This document shows, one piece after another, positions 9,196 to 16,935 of a DNA stretch of 35,280 nt. Source of the stretch: Bifidobacterium cuniculi (GTDB lineage: Bacteria > Actinomycetota > Actinomycetes > Actinomycetales > Bifidobacteriaceae); contig NZ_JGYV01000028.1 of NCBI RefSeq assembly GCF_000741575.1, positions 1-35,280 on the forward strand, given 5' to 3'. The translations under genes and the position numbers were made by a program. The stretch's first letter is position 1, and every line of letters starts with the position of its first letter. Below the pieces are notes generated by a model. The model saw nothing but the letters and a program-made list of their open reading frames with translations, was not told the DNA's origin and ran no database searches.

Positions 9196-9770
9196 GCGGT
9201 GGATCTTCCAACACGGACCCTCAGGAGCTCCCGGTCGACGAGGCCGAGCTGCTGAGGGTCTGTCGTATCGGCCGCGCACAGGGACTGAAAGGCGAAGTCT
9301 CCGTGCGCCTCTTCACGGACGAGCCCGAGGAGCGTTTCGAGCCCGGTGCCGTCCTGTTCTCGCGCGACGGCTCGACCGAGTACGTGGTACAGCGTGCGCG
9401 CGCCTTCAAGGACCGCTGGTACCTCAAACTCGAGGGCGTGGACGACCGTACCGCCGCCGAGGCGCTCAACGGGACCGAGCTGTACGGCGAGGCCTGGGAA
9501 CTCGACGACGACGAGTTCTACCCGAAGGACATCGTCGGCCTCGAGGCGCGCCTGCGCACCGCCGACGGCCCCGTGATCGGCACGGTCGTGGACATGACCG
9601 ACAACGCCCAGTGGCTGCTCAAGATTCGCCTGGCCCATCCCGTGGGCGACGAGCGCACCGCACTCGTGCCCTTCGTGGAGGCGCTGGTGCCGCAAGTGGA
9701 CCTGGACGGGGGTGTCCTGGTCATCGACCCGCCCGGCGGCCTCATTCCCGGCGTGGACCGCACGCTCTAG
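9192..9770 (+). CDS. rimM: Ribosome maturation factor RimM
   Basis: RimM binds bS19 and helps mature the 3' domain of the 30S subunit. The 192 residues show an N-terminal RimM beta-barrel (RIGRAQGLKGEVSVRLFTDEPEERF) and a C-terminal PRC-barrel-like domain (FYPKDIVGLEARLRTADG, ending FVEALVPQVDLDGGVLVIDPPGGLIPG). A short Asn/Thr/Asp linker precedes the first domain. The GTG start at 9192 overlaps the khpA stop. The gene is followed by a strong hairpin before trmD. Confidence 0.96.
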   Translation: MSGGSSNTDPQELPVDEAELLRVCRIGRAQGLKGEVSVRLFTDEPEERFEPGAVLFSRDGSTEYVVQRARAFKDRWYLKLEGVDDRTAAEALNGTELYGEAWELDDDEFYPKDIVGLEARLRTADGPVIGTVVDMTDNAQWLLKIRLAHPVGDERTALVPFVEALVPQVDLDGGVLVIDPPGGLIPGVDRTL

Positions 9771-9777
9771 GACACTC

Positions 9778-9822
9778 CACGCCGGAGGGCACCGCCGGCG
9801 CAAGGTGGTCCCCTCCGGCGTG
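9778..9822 (+). other. Hairpin in the rimM-trmD spacer
   Basis: CACGCCGGAGGG (9778-9789) pairs perfectly with CCCTCCGGCGTG (9811-9822), and CACC/GGTG inside extends the stem. It begins 7 bases after the rimM stop and has no T-run after it. It could be an attenuator, an RNA-processing site or a partial terminator that sets trmD below the rest of the operon. Confidence 0.6.
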
Positions 9823-9890
9823 CACGTCCCGCCGTCTCACATTCCGTCGTCGGCATCCCCAGGTGCGCGCTCCCTTCCCCAAGGATTCCC

Positions 9891-10673
9891 ATGAATATCG
9901 ATATCATCTCCGTCTTCCCCGAATACTTCGACGTGCTCAACCTGAGCCTGCTCGGCAAGGCGCAGGAACGCGGCCTCGTGCAGGTGCGCGCGCACAACCT
10001 GCGCGACTGGACGCATGACGTGCACCAGTCGGTCGATGACACCCCCGTGGGCGGCGGCGCCGGCATGGTGATGAAGCCCGAGGTGTGGGCGGAGTGCCTC
10101 GACGAGATCCTGGACACCGATGGCGCGCCCGTCCTCATCTTCCCCAACCCCAGCGCACCCACCTTCACGCAGCAGGATGCGACCGAGCTCGCGCATGCCG
10201 AGCATCTGGCATTCGGCTGCGGCCGGTACGAGGGCTACGACGCGCGCATCCCCGTCTACTACCGCGCGCAGGGCATCGACGTGCGCGAATACTCGATCGG
10301 CGACTACGTGCTCAATGGCGGCGAAGTGGCCGTCTCCGTGATGCTCGAGGCGATTACGCGGCTGATTCCCGGCTTCATGGGCAATGCCGACTCGATCGTG
10401 GAGGAGTCGTACACCGGCACCAATGCGCTGCTCGAACACCGCCAGTACACCAAGCCCGCACACTGGCGCGGCCTGGACGTACCCGAAGTGCTGACCAGCG
10501 GCGACCACGGCAAGGTCGACCGTTTCCGCCGCGACGAGGCGCTGGCGAAAACCAGCGAACTGCGCCCTGACATGATCGAACGGCTCGACTGCACGCTCCT
10601 GGATAAGCAGGACCGCAAGACCCTCATGGCACTGGGCTGGGAGGTGTCCGGCGCGCATCCGCGGCGCGGCTGA
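9891..10673 (+). CDS. trmD: tRNA (guanine(37)-N1)-methyltransferase TrmD
   Basis: TrmD methylates N1 of G37 in tRNAs reading CNN-type codons, using S-adenosylmethionine, and prevents +1 frameshifting. The 260 residues begin with the typical MNIDIISVFPEYF and carry the SPOUT trefoil-knot segments FGCGRYEGYDAR (about residues 105-116) and YSIGDYVLNGGEVAV (about 134-148). The Asp needed for catalysis is expected in the flexible GDHGKVDRFRRDEAL segment (about 204-218). AAGGA lies 7 bases upstream of the ATG. It ends 17 bases from the convergent rsmD stop. Confidence 0.97.
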   Translation: MNIDIISVFPEYFDVLNLSLLGKAQERGLVQVRAHNLRDWTHDVHQSVDDTPVGGGAGMVMKPEVWAECLDEILDTDGAPVLIFPNPSAPTFTQQDATELAHAEHLAFGCGRYEGYDARIPVYYRAQGIDVREYSIGDYVLNGGEVAVSVMLEAITRLIPGFMGNADSIVEESYTGTNALLEHRQYTKPAHWRGLDVPEVLTSGDHGKVDRFRRDEALAKTSELRPDMIERLDCTLLDKQDRKTLMALGWEVSGAHPRRG

Positions 10674-10690
10674 GCCGGGTACGGGCCGCG

Positions 10691-11278
10691 TCAGTCGGCG
10701 CTTTCCTGCCTGTAGAAGGTGTACACGGTCGTCTCCCCGTAGTCGCGACGGTCGGCCTCGACCCATCCGGCCGGTGCGGCGGGCGCCTTCGACCGTTTCG
10801 AGCGTTCGAGGACGATCGCGCCACCCTCCCCTACCAATCCGCGGGAGGTCATGTCGGTCATCAAGGCCTCGCAATCGGCGGTCGGGAACGAATACGGCGG
10901 GTCGATGAGCACCAGGTCAAAGGGGTGCTCCACCTTCGCCTTTGCGGCATAGCGTTCCGCCTTCGCACGCACGACATGCGCGCGCATGTCCTTGTGCCAG
11001 TTCGCATGCCGTTGGAGCGACGTAAGCGTATGCGCGATGAGGCCCGCGGCCGGCGCACTCGCCTCGACGACGACGAGTTCGCGCGCGCCGCGGCTCAACG
11101 CTTCGATACCGAGAGCCCCGGTACCCCCGAACAGGTCGAGCACCCGCGCGTTCTCCAGACGGCCTCGCGCCTCGAGTCTGGAGAACAGCGCCTCCTTCGT
11201 ACGGTCAGTCGTGGGACGGGTCACGGAAAGCGGCGTCGTGAGCGGCACGCCCTTGAATCTGCCGGTAATGACATGCAT
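10691..11278 (-). CDS. rsmD: 16S rRNA (guanine(966)-N2)-methyltransferase RsmD
   Basis: RsmD methylates N2 of G966 in 16S rRNA. This 195-residue Rossmann-fold methyltransferase has the family opening (ITGRFKGVPL, RPTTDRTKEALFS), the SAM-binding LDLFGGTGALGIEALSRGA (about residues 47-65) and the catalytic DPPYSFP (about 131-137). In many actinobacteria rsmD directly follows recG. Here the 5.3-kb surface protein gene lies between them on the same strand, and rsmD starts 21 bases after that gene's stop. Ribosome-site evidence at the ATG is weak. Confidence 0.95.
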   Translation of the reverse strand: MHVITGRFKGVPLTTPLSVTRPTTDRTKEALFSRLEARGRLENARVLDLFGGTGALGIEALSRGARELVVVEASAPAAGLIAHTLTSLQRHANWHKDMRAHVVRAKAERYAAKAKVEHPFDLVLIDPPYSFPTADCEALMTDMTSRGLVGEGGAIVLERSKRSKAPAAPAGWVEADRRDYGETTVYTFYRQESAD

Positions 11279-11299
11279 GCCTGCGAGCCTACCGCGCCG

Positions 11300-14128
11300 T
11301 CAGCCCAATCGTGTCCGCCCCGGCCCCGAAGGCAACCGGTTCATGCCCGCGGCGCACAGGGCTGCACCGACGAGACACACCATGGCGAGCGCGAACATGA
11401 TCATGCCTTGTTCGAGCCTGCCGCCGGTCGAGGGCAGTTCGACGCCCACGGTGTTGACGAAGGCGCCGTCCGTCACCTGTACGTCGGCGGCAAGCCTGCC
11501 CTCGCCGTCGTCGCTCACCGTGATGACGAGCGTCGCCGCATGCGTGTCGTAGTAGATGCCACCATGGGACGATGATTCGTCGATTTCGGTGATTTCGTAG
11601 GTGTAGGTGCCGGCATGGTCGAAGGTGAAGGTGCCGAAATCAATCGGCGCAATCATGCCGTCCTGCGGTTTGCCGACGCGCACCGTACATGTGCGCGCTT
11701 CGGTGTCGCATGCGGAATCGTCGGGGTCCCTGAGCGGCAGCGGCGCCGGGATCGTCTCGCCGTTCTCATTCGTCGAGATGTCCGTGAGCTTGAAGCCGAA
11801 GTCGAGTCCGTCGTCCCATGCGTCCGCACGCAGCTCCTTGTGCAGCTGCCCTGGCGTGTCCACCTGGACCGGTGCCGGCGTGTACCTGTTGACGAAGGTG
11901 CTCCCCTCGATGCCGCTGATGGTTTGCCCAACGCTGTACTGACCACGGCCGTTGTCGACGACACTGAAGGTAAGGCGTGCCGGCTTGGCATGGCTGAGGC
12001 CGTCCACGGTCTTGCCGGCGTTATGCTCCGTGACCGTATACACGTAGACGCCCGCTTGGCTGAAGACGAAGTCGCCGAACCCGAAATCGACCGCGTTGCC
12101 CTTGCCCACGGCCACCTCACGCGTCTGCGGCATCGCCGCTTCAAGTGTCTCGGCGCTCACCGACGAGGCCGCCTCCTCGGCTGCGAGCGTGAAGGTGAAG
12201 GTCTCGTCTTCCTTCCAGTCGCGTCCCGTCAATGTCTTGGTGAAGGTGACGGATTGCGGCGTCGGCTCGATCTCGTAGCGGTTCGTGAACGCTGCAACCG
12301 TCGCGTCTGCGCCATCGACGGTGGTGCGCACTGCGAGTGTACCCTTGCCGGTGTCGCTGACGGCGAGGCATACCGTATGCATGCTCGTATCATAGGTCAC
12401 GCCGTCGTATACGAGCGTGTTGTTCGGCCCGGGCGTCGCGGCTTTCGGGATGGTTTCCGAAATCCGGTAGCAGTAGGTCCTGTCCGCATCCTGCTGCGTG
12501 AAGGTCAGGTCGGCGAGCAGGGTGCCGTTGACCGGCCAGACCAGCGCCTGGCCGTCTGCGGAAGCGTATGGGTTCTCCGTGGTCGCCGTGCCGTCCGGCA
12601 ATGGCGCGTCGTCAATCGGCGTGATGGCGAAGGCGAATTCACCGGCACGCAGGGAACGGCCTGTCAGCGTCTTGCTGATGCGCAAGGTTCCCACGTCGCC
12701 GTACTGCAACGATGTGACGGCGTAGCTGTTCTCGAAGGCCGCCGTCGCCTCGTCTGATGTCACCGTGGCCACGAGCTTGCCGCCAGTGTCTGCGACGACA
12801 ACGGTCACGATGTGCCGATGGGTGTCGTAGGTCCACCCTTCCACCGTCGGTTGCAGCGACCCGGGCGCGCCTGCCGCGGTCTGCGGAACCCGTTCGGCAA
12901 TCGTGAACCGGTAGGTACCCGGCTTGGTGAACGTCACGTTCCCGAAGTCGACGTGCCCTGCCGCACCCTGTTCGATTGCCGGCGTCGCCGCCGTCACCGG
13001 ATCCGACCACGGCGTGCCGCCGATGTGCACGGCATCGGCGTCGCCTTCGAGTGTCGCCTCGAAGGTGAACTTCCCGGCTTGCGCACTGGCGCCGGAAACC
13101 GTCTTCGTCACCTTGAGCGGGGCAATCGTGGCCGGCGCCGCCTCATACCGGTTCTCAAACTGCACCTGGTCGCCGCCGTCGGGATATTCGACCGTCGTGA
13201 CGAGGTTCCCGTCGGCATCCAACTTGAGCGTGACGACGACCGTGTACGTCGTGAGGTCATAGGTCATGCCGTCCAGTGTCGGGTTGTCGGCAGTGACGCC
13301 GTCGGGCACGACTTCGCTCACGTGGTACGTGAAGCGTTGCTCCTTCTGGTGGTTGAGCATTGTGTCGTCGAATGCGAGGTTCCTGTTCCATGTTCCGTCA
13401 AGGCCGATGTTGACGATTGCCTCGCCGTCGGCACCCAGTGCCGGACCCGGCACCGGATTGTCCTTGTCGGCACTCACACGCACCTGGAACTTGCCGACCC
13501 GGTCGATTGGATTCGTGCCGGTGACGTCCACATACCGCTTGGTTCCGGTGATGTCGGCGAACGCCTCGTTCTTGCCGATGAAGCTGTTGACGAATACTGC
13601 GCCTCCGTCCACCGATGGCTCCCCTTCGATATGGTCGCCATTGTGGTCGAAGGTGTTCGTCAGGACGGTGTCGGCAATCCTCAGCGCACCCTGGCCGTCG
13701 TCCTCGACGACGACCGTCAGGACATACCGGGCACCGGAATAGCGGATGCCTGGCCGTACCGCGCCTGCGGATTCCTCGATGACATACCGATAGGTGCCCG
13801 GCACCGTGAAGGTGATGTCGCCGAAGGAGAACGGTACTGCTTTGTCCTCGTCATACTGCCCCCGCAGGGTGACTGCCGTCTGTGCAGGCAGCGCCGGGGC
13901 AGGGTTGGCGACACCCGCGCTGATGGTGAAGGTGAATTCGTCGTCGTCGAGCCAATCACGGCCCTCGAGCGTCTTCGTGCCGCTGACCGAGGGATCGCCG
14001 AGCGTGACCGGAGCGTAGGTGTACCGGTTCACGTATTCGAGCGTCGCCTTGCTGCCGGATTCCACGGTCACCGACCGTGTCGGCCCATCGTCCACGCTCC
14101 AGCCCGGACCACCCGCATCGGTCTGCAC
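11300..14128 (-). CDS. C-terminal part of split LPXTG surface protein: six pilin isopeptide domains and sortase signal
   Basis: This 942-residue frame continues the upstream VWA-domain frame after a one-base shift near 14150; GTG 14128 is only the first possible start and is probably not real. It holds six repeats of about 110-150 residues of the Spy0128/FctA type. Each starts near a Lys motif (GTKTLEGRDW, VTKTVSG, ISKTLTGR, FTKTLTGRDW) and has FGDITFTVPGTYRYVIEE-like strands with the Glu. Each ends at an Asn motif such as FENRYE or FVNRYTP. In known family members Lys and Asn form an internal isopeptide bond. The end has LPSTG, a hydrophobic segment (MFALAMVCLVGAALCAAG) and Arg, the signal for sortase anchoring to peptidoglycan. 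No sortase gene is nearby. Role: probably adhesion to host or polysaccharide. Confidence 0.85.
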   Translation of the reverse strand: MQTDAGGPGWSVDDGPTRSVTVESGSKATLEYVNRYTYAPVTLGDPSVSGTKTLEGRDWLDDDEFTFTISAGVANPAPALPAQTAVTLRGQYDEDKAVPFSFGDITFTVPGTYRYVIEESAGAVRPGIRYSGARYVLTVVVEDDGQGALRIADTVLTNTFDHNGDHIEGEPSVDGGAVFVNSFIGKNEAFADITGTKRYVDVTGTNPIDRVGKFQVRVSADKDNPVPGPALGADGEAIVNIGLDGTWNRNLAFDDTMLNHQKEQRFTYHVSEVVPDGVTADNPTLDGMTYDLTTYTVVVTLKLDADGNLVTTVEYPDGGDQVQFENRYEAAPATIAPLKVTKTVSGASAQAGKFTFEATLEGDADAVHIGGTPWSDPVTAATPAIEQGAAGHVDFGNVTFTKPGTYRFTIAERVPQTAAGAPGSLQPTVEGWTYDTHRHIVTVVVADTGGKLVATVTSDEATAAFENSYAVTSLQYGDVGTLRISKTLTGRSLRAGEFAFAITPIDDAPLPDGTATTENPYASADGQALVWPVNGTLLADLTFTQQDADRTYCYRISETIPKAATPGPNNTLVYDGVTYDTSMHTVCLAVSDTGKGTLAVRTTVDGADATVAAFTNRYEIEPTPQSVTFTKTLTGRDWKEDETFTFTLAAEEAASSVSAETLEAAMPQTREVAVGKGNAVDFGFGDFVFSQAGVYVYTVTEHNAGKTVDGLSHAKPARLTFSVVDNGRGQYSVGQTISGIEGSTFVNRYTPAPVQVDTPGQLHKELRADAWDDGLDFGFKLTDISTNENGETIPAPLPLRDPDDSACDTEARTCTVRVGKPQDGMIAPIDFGTFTFDHAGTYTYEITEIDESSSHGGIYYDTHAATLVITVSDDGEGRLAADVQVTDGAFVNTVGVELPSTGGRLEQGMIMFALAMVCLVGAALCAAGMNRLPSGPGRTRLG

Positions 14129-16620
14129 GCAGACGACCTTGATGCCTGGGGAATGTTGAGGATGTCCATCGCTTCGTTGTCCCTGAGCGTGAACGTCGAT
14201 CCGTTCCTCATCTCGCTCGTCTCACCGCCGTACTCTGCATGTACGGTCCCGGTGAACGGCGTGCCGTCCGCATTCGTCAATGTCAGGGTGAAGGGGAAGG
14301 TCTTGTCGGGATCGACGGATGAACCCTGCGGCTGCACGACCTGTTCGGTTATGCGCAGCGAACCGGGAATGGCCATCAGCTGCACGCCGTTGTTGCCCAG
14401 ACGCACGTTGACGTTCGTGTCGCGCCATTGTGGTGAGGAGGAGTACTTCGCGGTATCGGTCGGATTCTCGGCCTTGTCTCTCGTGTACTGGTTCGCGAGC
14501 ACGGTGCGTGGCGTACCGGCGGGCGCATAGTACTGGCCGGTTGCCGGATTCCTCGCAGCGACGCGCACGGCGGATGTGCCGGGCATCGTGATCCACTGCT
14601 CGTGCCTCGCGTTGTCCGCATAGTAGATGCGCGGATAGTAGTAGGTGCCGGCCTCGTTGACTTCGGTGGCCGGGTCGTCCAGACTCGTGGAGTTGTACAG
14701 CGGCGTGTCCTGCGTGAAGTAGTAGAAGTCGTTGGTCTGCGCCGGCGTGAACACGGCGGTCGTGCTGCCGTAGTCACCATTGGCCGTCCTGCTGTATGCG
14801 TTCGTCAGGAAGCGCACGTTGCCGTCGTCGTCGATGTTGTCCGGGTTGGCAAGATAGGCGCGCATCGCCTCATCCGGATTCGCCACCTTGTCCACCGTGC
14901 CGTCCTTGAGCCCGACCTCGTAGAACAGGCGTATCGGGTTCGTATGGTTGATGCTCGTCTCCACGTTGCCGTCCTTGTCCACCTTCGCCGTGTACAGGCG
15001 CAGCGGCAGCAGATCGGCAGGCACATTGACGGTGATGGTGTCGCCGGCGGACTCTTCGCCGTGCGTAACGACGATGCGCATCGTGCTCAGGTCGGCGTCC
15101 CTGTAGATCTCGTTTGCCTCGACGGAGCCTTCGAAGGTGTAGACGGTCTGCGAACCGTCCGCGGAGACCTGCGCCGACGACTGCGTAAACTGCTTGCCTG
15201 CGAGCACGATGCTGTTCATGCGTGTGACGTGCATGTAGTCGCCGAGCCGGTCGGTGAAGGTCACGACGCCTTTGCCTTCCGTCGTGCCGCTTGTCGATTC
15301 CGATTGGATTGGCGGGGTCGGGTTGCTCGCCACCTCATCCCAGATCGTCTCGAACACGGCATTGAGCACATCGGCGTCCGAGGCCGCCAGGTAGTATTCC
15401 GCATTCGCGGCGCGAGCGCCAAGGCTCGTGTATGCAGTGGCATCCGGATAGTTGCTCGAAACGCCTTGCATGAACGCGTTCGACTTGAGTGTGCCGTTGC
15501 TGGAGTCCGTCACGTGCGAGACGTCGGCGGACGGATCGGCACCGTCGAATATGCCGACCGAATACACCTGGGCGCCCTCGAACTTCATCTCCTTCGCCTG
15601 CAAAATGGCGTCGTTTGCCACACTCTTGTCAAAGCCCGTATTGCCGGGCTCTCCGTCCGTGAAGAAGATGACGACCTTCGACGCATCGGTACGGGCTTGC
15701 CCAAGCACCTGCATGGCTTCGGCCATTCCCTTGCCGGCCTGGGTGCCACCGTCTGCCGTCAAGCCGTCCACGATGGTCTTCAGGCCATCGAGCGAATCGG
15801 TGAGGTCGCTGCGCCGGCGAGCATCGGAGGCATAGGTGACCAGACCGATGCGGTTCTTCCTGTTCGGGTCGGACACCTGGCCGTTTGCCGCGATCGTCTG
15901 GTCGATGAAGCCGTTCACCGCCTGCTTCAGCGCGTGCATGCGGCTGTCCTTATAGCGGACATAGAACTGGGTATGTGCGGGGTCGTCATCGGACGCATTC
16001 GTCCTGGGCGTGACGGACACCCACTGTCGTCGTTGGGTGTATCCCCACGTGTTCCTGTCGTCGTTCCAGGTCACTTCGCGGTAGACCAACCCGTTCGGGA
16101 TATAGTAGCTCTTCGTGGTATCAAGCGCTTGCTCATACACCGGCTCGTACTCGTAGGCCCATGATGCGAGCTTCTGCCCATCCATGCCATAGTCCATTGA
16201 ACCTGAGGTGTCGAGGACGAGCACGACGTCCAAAGGTTTCGTATTGTTCGCTACGCCGATGAGCCGCTGGGCGCTCGACATCGCGGACAGGCCGACGAGG
16301 AACGAGCCGTCCTGGGGGCTCACCGTCACTTCGTTGCCGTCATAGGTGCTCAGCGTCACCGGACCGGTCGACACCGACTTATCGGTCCACACGCGTCCGG
16401 TGGAACGCTGGTCGGTCGGGTCGCCGATGCCCTGTTCCCATTGCGTGAAGGTCGTTGGGTCGGCCACCCGGTTCCCTTCCGGTTCGGCCGCGTGCGTCGG
16501 CACCACGGCCATCGCCACGACCATCGCCACGCCGAGCAACGTGCAGATTGCCCGTTTCGTCAATCCCTCCATCGAGTAGAGAAGCCGTGTTCCCCACTCA
16601 AGCAGCTGCTGTCTGCTCAT
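14068..16620 (-). CDS. N-terminal part of split LPXTG surface protein: signal peptide and VWA domain
   Basis: This 850-residue frame starts at ATG 16620 (AAGG 7 bases before) with a long export signal (positive GLTKR, then AICTLLGVAMVVAMAVV, then THAAE). A von Willebrand factor A domain follows, with the metal-site motif DTSGSMD at about residue 137 and later TYASDARRRSD and FFTDGEPGN. An Ig-like region follows, then the start of a beta domain (ITEQVVQPQG, FPFTLTLTNADGTPFTG). At about residue 823 the expected IPxG turn is lost: the frame reads IPQASRS and runs to a stop at 14068. The other frame supplies the lost continuation (PGIKVVCVQTDAGG). With one base restored the protein would be about 1773 residues. 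It resembles tip proteins of Gram-positive pili, but no backbone pilin or sortase is adjacent. Confidence 0.85.
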   Translation of the reverse strand: MSRQQLLEWGTRLLYSMEGLTKRAICTLLGVAMVVAMAVVPTHAAEPEGNRVADPTTFTQWEQGIGDPTDQRSTGRVWTDKSVSTGPVTLSTYDGNEVTVSPQDGSFLVGLSAMSSAQRLIGVANNTKPLDVVLVLDTSGSMDYGMDGQKLASWAYEYEPVYEQALDTTKSYYIPNGLVYREVTWNDDRNTWGYTQRRQWVSVTPRTNASDDDPAHTQFYVRYKDSRMHALKQAVNGFIDQTIAANGQVSDPNRKNRIGLVTYASDARRRSDLTDSLDGLKTIVDGLTADGGTQAGKGMAEAMQVLGQARTDASKVVIFFTDGEPGNTGFDKSVANDAILQAKEMKFEGAQVYSVGIFDGADPSADVSHVTDSSNGTLKSNAFMQGVSSNYPDATAYTSLGARAANAEYYLAASDADVLNAVFETIWDEVASNPTPPIQSESTSGTTEGKGVVTFTDRLGDYMHVTRMNSIVLAGKQFTQSSAQVSADGSQTVYTFEGSVEANEIYRDADLSTMRIVVTHGEESAGDTITVNVPADLLPLRLYTAKVDKDGNVETSINHTNPIRLFYEVGLKDGTVDKVANPDEAMRAYLANPDNIDDDGNVRFLTNAYSRTANGDYGSTTAVFTPAQTNDFYYFTQDTPLYNSTSLDDPATEVNEAGTYYYPRIYYADNARHEQWITMPGTSAVRVAARNPATGQYYAPAGTPRTVLANQYTRDKAENPTDTAKYSSSPQWRDTNVNVRLGNNGVQLMAIPGSLRITEQVVQPQGSSVDPDKTFPFTLTLTNADGTPFTGTVHAEYGGETSEMRNGSTFTLRDNEAMDILNIPQASRSSACRPMRVVRAGAWTMGRHGR
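14148..14151 (-). other. Frameshift site in the surface protein gene
   Basis: On the coding strand the tract CCCC follows ATT. One more C (or loss of two bases) would join the two frames as NIPPGIKVVCVQTD, the normal IPxG turn of this domain type. A slip of -1 during translation would have the same effect. Four bases is short for slipped-strand phase variation, so recent mutation or a sequencing/assembly error is equally possible. Confidence 0.8.
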
Positions 16621-16935
16621 TACCATACCTTCATCTTTCGCAAGCCCCGCAGATTGAAGCAAAAACACTGCAGGAATTGGCAAAGCCTGCGGTCCCATGC
16701 GAATCCATGCACGGTGCTACCGAGGATTTGAAGATTATGTCAGCCCAGTATACATGCCCTTAGCGAAATAATATATAGACAGATTCACTAACTTTGTTTG
16801 ACACAGCGCTACGCTTACGACATTAGGCGCATATTGCACAGTGCCTTGGATACGCCATATGCCACGGCACGCGCCATCGCATGCAAGGCCACGCCGTTCG
16901 GCTCAGGCGCCGCACACGGTGCACGGGTGTCGTGC
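16621..16935. other. AT-richer spacer between recG and the surface protein gene
   Basis: About 315 bases without a convincing gene. It is clearly AT-richer than the flanks around 16700-16860. Read on the minus strand it offers TATACT (16747-16752) and a TATATATTAT run near 16768-16778 as possible -10 elements for the surface protein gene, without a clear -35. On the plus strand TTGACA (16798-16803) points into no gene. Confidence 0.4.

Noticed and set aside
14148..14151. Classical homopolymer phase variation as the sure cause of the frameshift
   Set aside because: The tract is only four bases, too short for frequent slippage, so it is kept as one option only.
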